DNA from: Rhodospirillales bacterium
GTDB lineage: Bacteria; Pseudomonadota; Alphaproteobacteria; Acetobacterales; Acetobacteraceae
Length of the DNA stretch: 34,954 nt
Assembly: GCA_017304945.1 (NCBI GenBank)
Contig: JAFKLG010000074.1
Coordinates: 1-34,954, forward strand
Direction of reading: 5' to 3'
Below the pieces are notes generated by a model, which saw only the letters and a list, made by a program, of their open reading frames with translations, was not told the DNA's origin and made no database searches. Positions 16,144-23,988 of the stretch are shown piece after piece; positions within the stretch are counted from its first letter, which is position 1; each line of letters opens with the position of its first letter. The translations under genes and the position numbers were made by a program.

Positions 16144-17028
16144 TCAGCAGGCGCGTCCAAGCGGCGGCAGGGTCGCGGTGGGCACCGGCGCGGCAGGCAG
16201 CGGCGGCGGGGCGGTCCCGCTGTCGATGACCACCAGCGCATCGCCGGCGAGCGGCGTCGGCACGCGGTCCGGTCGCAGCACCGCGGCGAAGCGCCGGTCG
16301 TCCTGCGCGGCGCGTTCGATGTCGGCGTCGAGCACGCCGTGGCGATCGAGGAACACGTTCATCGCCGCCGGAATGCGCACGCAGCCCTTGGAGGCCGGAC
16401 GGCCGATCCGCGGCTCCAAGACGTCGGGATCGGTCGCGTGCATCAGCAGCCGGATCTCGCCGGTCTCGGGCGTGGCGGTCCAGCCCTTCTCCGCCGTCTG
16501 CCAGCCGAAATCCCACACCCGCATGCCGCGCACGCCGAGGCCGCGGATATGGTTCTCGTTGTAGGTGCCCTCGGCGCGGTAATCGAGGATGGCGTCGGTG
16601 TGCGGAAACACGCCCGTCGGGGTGATGAAATACCCGCGCCGGCCGCTCTGCCCGGTGGAGACACGGCTGCCGCCGATCACCTCCCAGGGCCCGTCCGGCC
16701 GCGCCAGCACGATCATCAGCGCCTGGACCGACGGCGCGCGGTCGACGACCACCAGCAGTTCCGGCCGATCGATCGCGAAGTCTGCGGCCCGCACTGCGGC
16801 CTGCGTACGCAGGATCCATTGGTCCGCATCGCTGGGTGCGAGCAGCATCGCATGCGGCACCTCCGCGACGAGGGAGGCGCGCAGCTGCGCGACCTCCGCC
16901 TCGACATTCGGCCCGGGCCGCGGCGCGGCGAGCGGCGCCGGCGCCGCGGCGGTCGCGGCGGGGGGCGGCGCCGGAGTGGTGCAGGCGGAGAGCAGGGCGG
17001 CAAGCATCAGGGCGGGCAATGGGCGCAC
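16144..17028 (-). CDS. L,D-transpeptidase (YkuD) family lipoprotein
   Basis: A 294-residue protein with a lipoprotein signal ending LLSAC (Cys16), followed by a Pro/Ala-rich linker. The YkuD catalytic domain (about 90-225) shows the signature His197 in LLMHATD and S-x-G-C-x-R as SKGCVR, with nucleophile Cys216 and Arg218. FITPTGVFPHTDAILDYRAEGTYNENHIRGLGVRGMRVWDFGW also resembles this family. L,D-transpeptidases make 3-3 crosslinks in peptidoglycan or attach proteins to it, and some cleave such bonds. The lipobox implies outer-membrane or periplasmic anchoring. A Pro-rich tail follows the domain. No peptidoglycan-binding domain is visible. Confidence 0.9.
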   Translation of the reverse strand: MRPLPALMLAALLSACTTPAPPPAATAAAPAPLAAPRPGPNVEAEVAQLRASLVAEVPHAMLLAPSDADQWILRTQAAVRAADFAIDRPELLVVVDRAPSVQALMIVLARPDGPWEVIGGSRVSTGQSGRRGYFITPTGVFPHTDAILDYRAEGTYNENHIRGLGVRGMRVWDFGWQTAEKGWTATPETGEIRLLMHATDPDVLEPRIGRPASKGCVRIPAAMNVFLDRHGVLDADIERAAQDDRRFAAVLRPDRVPTPLAGDALVVIDSGTAPPPLPAAPVPTATLPPLGRAC

Positions 17029-17164
17029 ACGGCCCTCCGTACGACGAGGTCGCCGCAGATGGGCACGGCGGCGACGCGCGGGCGATGACGTGCATCAATC
17101 CGATGCGGAAATGCCGTAGGAAACGCGCGCTCGACCCTCAGCGCTTGCCCGCGGGCGGTCACCC

Positions 17165-17659
17165 TCAGAAGATCCCGCCAGCCAGGCCGGTGGCGAGCGC
17201 CGCCCCGAGCGCCTCACAGCGGGCGAGGTCGGGGGCGGGAAGGTGCTTCGGGGCGAGGATCGCCTCCGGCGTCTGGGCGCCGGTCACCACGATCAACGGC
17301 TCCGCGACGGCGCGCAGCCGCCAGCCGGTGGCGATCCGGGCCAGTTGGCGCGCAGCCCCGGTTCCGTCGCTGCCGGCGGCGATCAGCGCGGCGTAGGGCC
17401 GGCCGTTCAGCCGGTCGAGCACCGGATAATAGCAGCGGTCGAAGAAGTCCTTCATGGCCCCGCTCAATGCGGCAAGGTTCTCCGGCGCGGCGAACAGGTA
17501 GCCGCCGGCGGCGAGCAGATCATCGGGGCCGGCTGCCTCCGCCGCGAGCAGCCGCGTCGGCAGCTCTCGCTCGATCGCGGCGCCGGCGGCTGCAGCCTCC
17601 GCCATGGCGCGCGCGGCGCCGGTGCGCGAGTGCACCACGATCAGCAGGCCGTGGCTCAC
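17165..17659 (-). CDS. Flavodoxin-like/NADPH-dependent FMN reductase family protein
   Basis: A 164-residue alpha/beta protein that opens HGLLIVVHSRTGAARAMAEAAAAGA, where SRTG takes the place of the phosphate-binding S/T-x-T-G loop of flavodoxins. GYLFAAPENLAALSGAMKDFFDRCYYP corresponds to the second flavin loop of WrbA-like flavodoxins (usual P-T-Y/F...S-G-MK-F-D). It probably binds FMN and moves electrons between NAD(P)H and an unknown partner. Two GTG codons (17662 and 17659) follow GAGGGTGCC; I took the second on spacing. Longer frames to 17770 are rich in Arg and Pro and look non-coding. It lies 120 bp downstream of the M48 gene. Confidence 0.72.
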   Translation of the reverse strand: MSHGLLIVVHSRTGAARAMAEAAAAGAAIERELPTRLLAAEAAGPDDLLAAGGYLFAAPENLAALSGAMKDFFDRCYYPVLDRLNGRPYAALIAAGSDGTGAARQLARIATGWRLRAVAEPLIVVTGAQTPEAILAPKHLPAPDLARCEALGAALATGLAGGIF

Positions 17660-17779
17660 CACGGCACCCTCGGCGGCGCGCGGAATGGATCGGCGGCGAC
17701 GTGCATCCTGGCTCCTCTGCTGCGGCCCCAAGGGGGGCGCGGGCGGGCGTGGAGTCAAGCCGATCGGCACGCGCGGGTG

Positions 17780-18562
17780 TCAGCTCCGCGCGGCGGCGCG
17801 CGCCTCGGGGATCATCGCGGCCAGCGCCTCGATCCGCGCGGCCGGGGCCGGGTGCGTGGCCAGGAAGGTCGGGCCACGCGCCGGCACCATCGCATCCATG
17901 CGCTGCCAGAGCTTCGGCGCCTGCTCCGGATTGAACCCGGCCCGCGTCATCGCGAACAGCCCGTAGCGGTCGGCCTGCAGTTCCTGCCGGCGGGAGAACG
18001 GCAGCAGGAGCCCGAACTCGGTGCCGGCCCCCAGCACCGCCGTGATCTCCCGCGCAAACGGGACGTCGGCGAGCCCGAGCGCGACCTGGATGACGCGCAA
18101 GCCCATGGTGCGCAGCGCTTCGGCGTTCATCCTTGTCTCGGGATGATGCGCGTCGACATGGCCGATCTCATGGCCGATCACCGCGGCGAGCTGGTCGCGA
18201 TTCTCGGCCACCCGGAACATCCCCTCGAACACCCCGATGCGGCCCCCCGGCAAGGCGAAGGCGTTGACCTGCGCGCTCGCGAACAGGCGCACGTCCCAGC
18301 GCGCCGGATCCCGCCCCTGCGCCCGCAGCACCTGGCCGGCGATCCCGCGCACGATCTCCGTGCGGCCGGTATCGCCGCTGAGCGGGGTCGCCGCGCGGAT
18401 CTTCGCCCAGGTGTCCGCCGACATGGCGAGCACCTGCCGCTCCGGGATGAAGTTCGGGATGTAGTCCTCGACCTCGCAGGCCGTCAGCGTGGGGGCGAGC
18501 GCGGCGACGCCGAGGGCACGCAGGACGGTGCGGCGGTCGGGGACGGGGCAGAGCGAGCACAT
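17780..18562 (-). CDS. M48 family metalloprotease, lipoprotein
   Basis: A 260-residue zinc protease of the periplasmic Oma1/BepA/LoiP type. The signal DRRTVLRALGVAALAPTLTAC carries a lipobox with Cys29. The active site is HEIGH at 131-135 (AAVIGHEIGHVDAHH), the third zinc ligand is the Glu of RQELQADRYG, and THPAPAARIEAL near the end is the usual final motif of this family. RLFASAQVNAFALPGGRIGVFEGMF is the substrate-edge region. Such enzymes degrade misassembled envelope proteins. The Arg pair could allow Tat export. The ATG at 18562 is taken because the signal follows directly. It is divergent from the M20 hydrolase gene across 127 bp. Confidence 0.92.
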   Translation of the reverse strand: MCSLCPVPDRRTVLRALGVAALAPTLTACEVEDYIPNFIPERQVLAMSADTWAKIRAATPLSGDTGRTEIVRGIAGQVLRAQGRDPARWDVRLFASAQVNAFALPGGRIGVFEGMFRVAENRDQLAAVIGHEIGHVDAHHPETRMNAEALRTMGLRVIQVALGLADVPFAREITAVLGAGTEFGLLLPFSRRQELQADRYGLFAMTRAGFNPEQAPKLWQRMDAMVPARGPTFLATHPAPAARIEALAAMIPEARAAARS

Positions 18563-18689
18563 GATGCGGCGTCGTATCCCATGCCGCGCTGCGGCGGCGA
18601 GCGAATTGGGCGCCGGGTCGGGCCTTGCCGCCACTTCCCCCGGCTGCGCACACTCCGGCCCTTCGACCAACCGACCGGACCACGCCCTC

Positions 18690-19892
18690 ATGCCCGCCAT
18701 CGATGCCGAAGCCTTCCTCCGCGACCTCTACGACCTCCGCAAGATCGGCGCCTTCCGCACCGGCGTGCATCGCCCGACCTACTCGCCGCAGGACATGGAG
18801 TCGCGCCGCTGGCTGATGGCGAAGCTGACCGAATGCGGTCTCGACGCCTCCATCGACGGCATCGGCAACGTCTACGGGCGCCATCCCGGCCCCGGCCCGC
18901 ATGTGCTGGTCGGCTCCCACATCGAGAGCCAGAACGAGGCCGGCTGGCTCGACGGCGCACTCGGGGTCGTCGCGGGCGTGGCCCTGGCCCGCGCCGGGCT
19001 GCCCGTGGACGTCTGCGCCTTCGCCGACGAGGAAGGCCATTTCGAGGGTGGCTTCCTCGGCAGCCGCTCCATCATCGGCGAACTGAGCGAGGAGGAGATC
19101 GACCGCAGCCGCAACCGCACCGACGGCTCCAAGCTGCGCGATGCGCTGCAGGCGGCGGGGCTCGCGGGCAAGCCGCGGATGCAGCTCGAGCCCGGGCGGC
19201 ACAAGGGCTTCTTCGAGATGCATATCGAGCAGGGCACCCAGCTCGAGACGGCCGGCCTGCAGATCGGCGTCGTCACCGGCATCGTGGCGATCTGGCAGTG
19301 GCGCATCGTCGTCACCGGCCAGCAGGACCATGCCGGCGGCACCACCATGGCGGAACGCAAGGATGCCGGTCTCGCCGCGGTCCGCCTGCTCGCCGCGATC
19401 GACGCCGAGTTCCCGCGGATCTGCGGGGAGCGCAGCACCTGGACCACCGGCCGCATCACGCTCGATCCCGGCGCGCCCAGCATCATTCCGGGCCGCGCCG
19501 ACGTGCTGTTCCAGTTCCGCGACGTCTCGGTCCCGATGCTGGAGCGCATGGAGGCGGGGCTGCGCGCCCTGGTCCGCGAAGCGGCGCGCCGCGAACGCTG
19601 CAGCTTCGAGCTGCAGGCGGTGTCGAAGGCGATCCCCGCGCTGTGCGATCCCACGATGATGGCCGCGCTGTCCGGCGCCGCCGAGGCGATCGCGCCGGGC
19701 AAGTGGCAGGAGATGCCGTCTGGCGCCGGCCACGACGCGCAGAACATCGCCCGCCGCATGCCGGCCGCGATGCTGTTCGTGCCCTCGATCGGCGGCATCA
19801 GCCACCATTGGGCCGAGGACACCAAGGACGAGGACCTCATGCAGGGCATCCGCGTGCTGGACGAAGCGGCTCGCCGCTTCCTGGCGGCCTGA
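18690..19892 (+). CDS. M20 family Zn-dependent amidohydrolase (carbamoylase/allantoate type)
   Basis: A 400-residue member of the hydantoinase/carbamoylase branch of M20. Metal and catalytic residues are visible: VLVGSHIESQ (His77), WLDGALGV (Asp88), FADEEGHFEGGFLGSRS (Glu114-Glu115), FEMHIEQG, GHDAQN, and the C-terminal VPSIGGISHHWAEDT. The family removes carbamoyl, ureido or acyl groups from amino acids and purine breakdown products (L-carbamoylase, allantoate amidohydrolase, ureidoglycolate hydrolase). The dimerisation domain sits between about residues 215 and 330. The ATG at 18690 is preferred; longer frames overlap the divergent M48 start. The next gene, a D-aminopeptidase, begins 10 bp after its stop, indicating a shared transcript and perhaps shared peptide or amide substrates. 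Confidence 0.9.
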   Translation: MPAIDAEAFLRDLYDLRKIGAFRTGVHRPTYSPQDMESRRWLMAKLTECGLDASIDGIGNVYGRHPGPGPHVLVGSHIESQNEAGWLDGALGVVAGVALARAGLPVDVCAFADEEGHFEGGFLGSRSIIGELSEEEIDRSRNRTDGSKLRDALQAAGLAGKPRMQLEPGRHKGFFEMHIEQGTQLETAGLQIGVVTGIVAIWQWRIVVTGQQDHAGGTTMAERKDAGLAAVRLLAAIDAEFPRICGERSTWTTGRITLDPGAPSIIPGRADVLFQFRDVSVPMLERMEAGLRALVREAARRERCSFELQAVSKAIPALCDPTMMAALSGAAEAIAPGKWQEMPSGAGHDAQNIARRMPAAMLFVPSIGGISHHWAEDTKDEDLMQGIRVLDEAARRFLAA

Positions 19893-19902
19893 GGAGCGAA
19901 GG

Positions 19903-21510
19903 ATGAGCGTGCAAGGACTGGATCTGCTCCGGCTGCAACGCGGCGTTGCCGCGCTGCTGCAGCCCTGGGACAAGCCGGGGCCGGGCGTGACGGCCGGCGT
20001 GGTGCTGGAGGGCGCCCTCGTCGCGCACCAGGCCGTCGGCCTCGCCTCGCTCGAACTCGGGGTGCCGATCGGACCCGACACCTGCTTTCGCATCGCCTCG
20101 GTCAGCAAGCAGTTCACCTGCGCGGCGATCCTGCTGCTCGCCGCCGAGGGCAGGCTGAGCCTCGCCGACGAAGCACGCACGCATCTGCCGGAACTGCCGG
20201 ATTTCGGCGTGAAGCTGACCGTCGCGCACCTGATGCACAACAGCAGCGGGCTGCGCGACATGCTGGAGATCATGCGCCAGGGCGGCGTCGATCTCGGCAT
20301 GGCCTGCACCACCGAGGAGCTGCTCGCCGGCATCTGCCGTCAGCGCACGCTCAACTTCGCGCCCGGCACCCGCTTCCTCTACAGCAACACCAACTTCCTG
20401 CTGCTCGGCCTGATCGTGGAGCGCCTGTCCGGCCAGCCGCTCGCGCGCGTGCTCCAGCAGCGGATCTTCGCACCACTCGGCATGACGCGCACCGCGCATG
20501 TGCCGGACCCGTACGCGCCGGTGCCCGGCCTCGCCACCGGCTATCTTCCGCGCGACGGCGGTTACCAGCGGGCCGCGCATGGGTTCACGATCGGCGGCGA
20601 GGGCGGTCTCGTCTCCTGCGTCGAGGACCTGGCGCTCTGGGACCGCAACTTCACCACCGGCCTGGTGGGCGGCGAGGCGCTCGGACGCCAGCTCGAGACC
20701 CAGCACGATTTCCCCTCCGGCGTGACCAGCCGCTATGCGCGCGGGTTGCGCGTCGATGCCTGGCGCGGCGTGCGCACGGTCAGCCACGGGGGGCTGTGGC
20801 CGGGCTTCCGCACCGAGTTCCTGCGCGCGCCGGCGATCGGGGCCACGGTGATCGTGATCACCAACGACGGCAGCGCCGATCCGGCGGATCTCGGGCATCA
20901 GGTGCTCGATCTCGTGGTCGAGGGACGTCCCGGGGTGCATCCGGTGCCGCGCCTGCCGCCGGCCGACACGCTCACCCCGCTCGCGGGTCGCTGGATCGAG
21001 CGCGAGGCCGGCACCACGCTGGACGTCACGGTGCAGGACGATGCGCTGGCGGTGGTGATGGGCGGTGCCACGGTGCGGCCACTGCCGCTGGCGGATGGCC
21101 GGCTGGGCGTGACCCACGGCACCATCCTGCTCGCGCTGCGTCCGCTTCCGGACGGCACGCTGGAGGTCGAGCAGGATGCCGGCCATACCGGGATCTGGCA
21201 TCGCGCCGCGCCGGACCCCGCGCTGCCGGACGGCCTGGCGGGCGTCTACGAGAGCGAGGAGATGGACGCGTGCTGGACCATCTCGGTCGGGCCGGAGGGT
21301 GCGCGGGTGACCATCGACGGGCCGCATGCGCGGGGCACGACCTGGGCGCTCGAGCCGTTCGAGGGTGACGTGCTGCGGCTGATGGTGCCCGGGCTCCTCG
21401 GCAAGGCGTGGCAGGACGTGGGGCTGCTGCGCGCGACGGATGGGCGGGTGACCGGGCTGTCGGTGACGACCAACCGGCTGCGCGGCGTGCATTACCAGCG
21501 CGTGGAGTGA
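19903..21510 (+). CDS. dap: D-aminopeptidase (serine beta-lactamase fold)
   Basis: This 535-residue protein matches the three-domain D-aminopeptidase of Ochrobactrum anthropi in length and motif spacing. The penicillin-binding-protein/class C fold spans about 1-340 with SVSK (nucleophile Ser66, Lys69), YSN (Tyr160) and HGG (His295), close to Ser62, Lys65, Tyr153 and His287 in the known enzyme. Two antiparallel beta-barrel domains follow, starting near LTPLAGRWIEREAG (about 350) and LAGVYESEE (about 445). Dap removes N-terminal D-amino acids, such as D-Ala, from peptides. No signal peptide is seen, so it acts in the cytoplasm. It starts 10 bp after the M20 gene with AGGAGCGAAGG upstream. A broader beta-lactamase-family esterase is the alternative. 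Confidence 0.82.
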   Translation: MSVQGLDLLRLQRGVAALLQPWDKPGPGVTAGVVLEGALVAHQAVGLASLELGVPIGPDTCFRIASVSKQFTCAAILLLAAEGRLSLADEARTHLPELPDFGVKLTVAHLMHNSSGLRDMLEIMRQGGVDLGMACTTEELLAGICRQRTLNFAPGTRFLYSNTNFLLLGLIVERLSGQPLARVLQQRIFAPLGMTRTAHVPDPYAPVPGLATGYLPRDGGYQRAAHGFTIGGEGGLVSCVEDLALWDRNFTTGLVGGEALGRQLETQHDFPSGVTSRYARGLRVDAWRGVRTVSHGGLWPGFRTEFLRAPAIGATVIVITNDGSADPADLGHQVLDLVVEGRPGVHPVPRLPPADTLTPLAGRWIEREAGTTLDVTVQDDALAVVMGGATVRPLPLADGRLGVTHGTILLALRPLPDGTLEVEQDAGHTGIWHRAAPDPALPDGLAGVYESEEMDACWTISVGPEGARVTIDGPHARGTTWALEPFEGDVLRLMVPGLLGKAWQDVGLLRATDGRVTGLSVTTNRLRGVHYQRVE

Positions 21511-21551
21511 GCCGCGGGGGAGGGAACCCGGCCGCCGCCACCACGTTGGCG

Positions 21552-21568
21552 CTCCCGCTCATCGGGAG
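21552..21568 (+). promoter_or_regulatory. Short hairpin covering the ribosome binding site of the glycine-zipper gene
   Basis: CTCCCG (21552-21557) pairs with CGGGAG (21563-21568) around the loop CTCAT. The 3' arm is the Shine-Dalgarno GGGAG, seven bases before the ATG at 21576. This would lower translation unless the stem opens. It is read by eye, and six base pairs may be by chance in such GC-rich DNA. Confidence 0.35.
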
Positions 21569-21575
21569 AGTATGG

Positions 21576-21800
21576 ATGCGAAAGTTCGTTTTGGCGGCTG
21601 CCCTGATCGGGTTTGCGATTCCGGCCTTCACGGTCGCGGGCCACGCGGAGGACAAGAAGCCCGCGGGCGCGGCCAAGGGCGCGGCGGTTGGTGCACTGGC
21701 CGGCCACGAAGTCGGCAGCGGCCACGCGGTGGCCGGCGCGGCGACCGGGGCCGCGATCGGGCATCACCAGTCGAAGAAGGCCGCCCAGCAGAAGCAGTAG
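21576..21800 (+). CDS. Small secreted glycine-zipper protein
   Basis: A 74-residue protein with a Sec signal (MRKFVLAAALIGFAIPAFTVAGHA, cleavage near residue 24). The mature part is a glycine-zipper-like run, AAKGAAVGALAGHEVG and AGAATGAAIGHHQ, with Gly/Ala spaced every four residues, ending in a Lys/Gln tail. Such segments pack as tight helices in membranes; related YMGG/Gly-zipper proteins are outer-membrane or periplasmic, with no clear role. It lies between the D-aminopeptidase and NUDIX genes but has its own leader of 65 bp. Confidence 0.8.
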   Translation: MRKFVLAAALIGFAIPAFTVAGHAEDKKPAGAAKGAAVGALAGHEVGSGHAVAGAATGAAIGHHQSKKAAQQKQ

Positions 21801-21854
21801 TGCCGAACCGCCTTTCGATCCCGGCCAGATTGGCGGGGTGACGGGGCGGAGCTA

Positions 21855-21878
21855 CCCTTCCGGCGTGAGCCGGAAGGG
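21855..21878 (+). promoter_or_regulatory. Hairpin with GUGA tetraloop sequestering the NUDIX gene Shine-Dalgarno
   Basis: CCCTTCCGGC (21855-21864), loop GTGA (21865-21868) and GCCGGAAGGG (21869-21878) make a perfect ten-base-pair stem closed by a GNRA tetraloop. The 3' arm contains the Shine-Dalgarno GGAAGGGGG, and the ATG follows at 21888. It could act as a translational switch such as an RNA thermometer or protein target, or as a terminator for the glycine-zipper gene without a T-tract. Confidence 0.6.
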
Positions 21879-21887
21879 GGACGCATC

Positions 21888-22823
21888 ATGATGGACGACG
21901 AGGCGAGAGTCCTGGCCGGCGGATCCGCCAGGAGCGGTGCTGGGGAACCCACGCCGGAACGCACGGGCGTGTCGGTGAAGCATGCCGCGGACGTGGCGGC
22001 GGAACGCGCCGCGCGACGGGAAACCGGCGCCGTCCCGGCGCGGCCGGCCGCGACGATCCTGCTGGTGCGGGACGGTGCGGCTGGCCTGGAAGTCTTCATG
22101 GTGGTGCGGCACCACGCGATCGACTTCGCCTCCGGCGCGCTGGTCTTCCCCGGCGGTCGGGTGGAGGAAAACGACGCGGTCATCGCCGCCGATCCGGGGT
22201 TCTGCGCGGCCGACGATGGGCTCGAAGGCACGGCGCGGGCGTTCCGCGTCGCCGCGATCCGCGAGACGTTCGAGGAATGCTGGGTGCTGCTCGCCCGCCG
22301 CCGCGGCGAGGACCGGCTGATCGATGCTGCGACGCTGCGGGTGGTGGAAGCGGCCGACCGAGCGGCCCTGAATGCCGGGTCCATTGGGTTCGACGCCGTG
22401 TTGCGCGCGCACGGATTGATGCCGGCCCTGGATACCCTGGTGCCCTTCGCCCATTGGATCACGCCGGCGCATCAGCCGAAGCGCTACGACACCCAGTTCT
22501 TCCTGACCGCCGCGCCGCCCACGCATCTCGCGGTGCATGACGGGACCGAGTCGGTCGACTCGATCTGGATTGCGCCGGGGGAGGCGCTGGCCGGCGCGGA
22601 GTCCGGGCGGTTCAAGCTCGTGTTCGCCACGCAGAAGAACCTCGAGAAGCTGGCGCGCTTCCCGAGCGCGGAGGCGGCCCTGGCCGCCGCGCGGACGACG
22701 CCGGTGGTGACTGTGCAGCCGGAGCTGATGGGCCGCGAGGGCACAAGGCGCCTCCTGCGGATCCCGGCGGAGGCGGATTACGGCGGTACCGACTTCCTGG
22801 TGGATCTGTCCCCGGCCTCCTGA
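21888..22823 (+). CDS. NUDIX hydrolase, NUDT19-like
   Basis: A 311-residue NUDIX protein. The box is split: FPGGRVEEND (88-97) is followed, after an insertion of about 28 residues, by RETFEECWVLL (125-135), which gives the RExxEE core. Such an insertion inside the box is typical of the NUDT19/RP2p branch, whose mammalian member hydrolyses CoA and acyl-CoA to 3',5'-ADP and phosphopantetheine. WITPAHQPKRYDTQFFLTAAP, downstream of the box, is also seen in that branch. Residues 1-50 are a polar Ala/Arg-rich extension that may be disordered. The ATG at 21888 is followed by a second ATG. A likely cytoplasmic CoA-ester or nucleotide pyrophosphatase; exact substrate unproven. Confidence 0.88.
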   Translation: MMDDEARVLAGGSARSGAGEPTPERTGVSVKHAADVAAERAARRETGAVPARPAATILLVRDGAAGLEVFMVVRHHAIDFASGALVFPGGRVEENDAVIAADPGFCAADDGLEGTARAFRVAAIRETFEECWVLLARRRGEDRLIDAATLRVVEAADRAALNAGSIGFDAVLRAHGLMPALDTLVPFAHWITPAHQPKRYDTQFFLTAAPPTHLAVHDGTESVDSIWIAPGEALAGAESGRFKLVFATQKNLEKLARFPSAEAALAAARTTPVVTVQPELMGREGTRRLLRIPAEADYGGTDFLVDLSPAS

Positions 22824-22898
22824 CGGCGCACGGCGCACGCCGCACGCCGCACGCCGCACGCCGCACGCCGCACGCCGCACGCCGCACGCCGCACGCCG
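22824..22898. repeat. 7-bp tandem repeat tract
   Basis: Directly after the NUDIX stop codon there are two CGGCGCA units and eight CGCCGCA units in perfect register, then a partial unit. Together with the next tract it fills the 384-bp gap to the nitroreductase gene. The unit length of seven is prone to slippage, so copy number should vary between strains. Confidence 0.9.
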
Positions 22899-22918
22899 AG
22901 GGGCGTCCTTCGGTGGGG

Positions 22919-22941
22919 ATCCCCGGGTCAAGCCCGGGGAT
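22919..22941 (-). repeat. REP-like hairpin repeat, copy 2 (inverted)
   Basis: ATCCCCGGG (22919-22927), loop TCAAG, CCCGGGGAT (22933-22941), then GAC. Read on the minus strand this is GTC plus the same nine-base stem and CTTGA loop as the other two copies, with GGCC changed to CCCC and the opposite arm changed to match, so pairing is preserved. Confidence 0.75.
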
Positions 22942-22992
22942 GACGGGGGAAGGACGTCCCGGCCGCGCCCGCCACCGCCTCCGCGCTCTCCG

Positions 22993-23170
22993 CGCCTCCG
23001 CCACTCCGCGCCTCCACCACTCCGCGCCTCCACCACTCCCCGCCTCCGCCACTCCGCGCGCGCCACCACTCCCCGCCTCCGCCACTCCGTGCGCGCCACC
23101 GCTCCGCGCCTCCGCCACTTCGCGCGCCACCACTCCGCGCCTCCGCCACTCCGCCCGCGCCAGCATTCCG
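22993..23170. repeat. 16-bp imperfect tandem repeat tract
   Basis: About eleven units of 15-17 bp. The basic unit is CGCCTCCGCCACTCCG; from the fifth unit on it alternates with a variant of the form CGCGCGCCACCACTCCC. It ends about 37 bp before the nitroreductase start. Adjacent units with no unique spacers rule out a CRISPR array. Confidence 0.85.
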
Positions 23171-23207
23171 CGCGTTGGTGCCGGCGCCCCTGGCCGGTTC
23201 GGGGCGC

Positions 23208-23933
23208 ATGAGCTATCGCGGACTCATGTCAGCTTCGTCCCCGACCGACCCGGCCGCCATCGTCGACGCCGCGATCCTCTCCCGCCGCTCGATCCGTCGC
23301 TTCCTGCCCACGCCGGTGCCGCGCGAGACGGTGACGACGCTGCTCGACGTCGCGGCGCGGGCGCCGAGCGGGACGAACATGCAACCGTGGCGGGCGTATG
23401 GGCTGGCCGGGGTGGCGCGGGAGCGGCTGTGCGCGGCGGTGCTCGCCGCCTTCGACGCCGACGAGCCGGGTCACACCCAGGAGGTGCCCTACTACCCGGA
23501 GGCGTTCTTCGAGCCCTACCTGTCGCGCCGCCGCACGGTGGGCTGGGCGCTGTACGGCACGCTGGGCATCGCCCGCGGCGAGGCGGCGCGGATGAAGGCG
23601 CAGCACCGGCGCAACTTCCTGTTCTTCGACGCGCCGGTCGGGCTGATCTTCACGATCCATCGCGACCTCGCGACCGGCTCCTGGCTCGATTACGGCATGT
23701 TCCTGCAGAACGTCATGACGGCGGCGCGCGGCCGCGGGCTCGACACCTGCCCGCAGGCGGCCTGGTCCCGCTATCACCGGATCATCCGCGCGGAACTCGA
23801 CCTGAGCCCCGAGGAAGTCGTGGTCTGCGGCATGGCGCTCGGTCACGCCGACCCCGACGCGCCCGAGAACGCGCTGCAGACCCACCGCGAGCCGGCCGAG
23901 GCCTTCACGCGGATGCTGGGCTTCGACGACTGA
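23208..23933 (+). CDS. Nitroreductase family FMN-dependent oxidoreductase
   Basis: A 241-residue nitroreductase-fold protein. The FMN phosphate-binding start is ILSRRSIRRFLPTPVPRETV, followed by AARAPSGTNMQPWRAY, the conserved S-x-x-N-x-Q-PW segment. A central MFLQNVMTAARGRGLDTCPQAAW and a final VVVCGMALGHADPDAPEN complete the family pattern. Members are dimers that use NAD(P)H to reduce nitro compounds, quinones or enones, or that serve as dehalogenases. The substrate is open. Start choice is uncertain: ATG at 23208 or 23226, neither with a strong ribosome binding site, right after the tandem repeat tract. The gene is convergent with the small lipoprotein gene, with a perfect hairpin between. 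Confidence 0.9.
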   Translation: MSYRGLMSASSPTDPAAIVDAAILSRRSIRRFLPTPVPRETVTTLLDVAARAPSGTNMQPWRAYGLAGVARERLCAAVLAAFDADEPGHTQEVPYYPEAFFEPYLSRRRTVGWALYGTLGIARGEAARMKAQHRRNFLFFDAPVGLIFTIHRDLATGSWLDYGMFLQNVMTAARGRGLDTCPQAAWSRYHRIIRAELDLSPEEVVVCGMALGHADPDAPENALQTHREPAEAFTRMLGFDD

Positions 23934-23967
23934 CGGCGTGACCGGGGTTCAGCGACGGGTCACGCCG
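23934..23967. terminator. Bidirectional hairpin terminator candidate
   Basis: CGGCGTGACC (23934-23943) pairs perfectly with GGTCACGCCG (23958-23967) across a 14-nt loop. It begins directly after the nitroreductase TGA and lies 22 bp from the stop of the convergent lipoprotein gene. There is no T-tract. Confidence 0.5.
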
Positions 23968-23988
23968 CTCGGGGCACGCCTGCCCGGA

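Noticed and set aside
17243..19906. Long plus-strand open frame over the flavodoxin, M48 and M20 genes
   Set aside because: Low-complexity Arg/Ala-rich translation with no motifs, while the genes in other frames show clear catalytic residues.
22993..23170. CRISPR array
   Set aside because: Units are directly adjacent, 15-17 bp, with no unique spacers and no cas genes.
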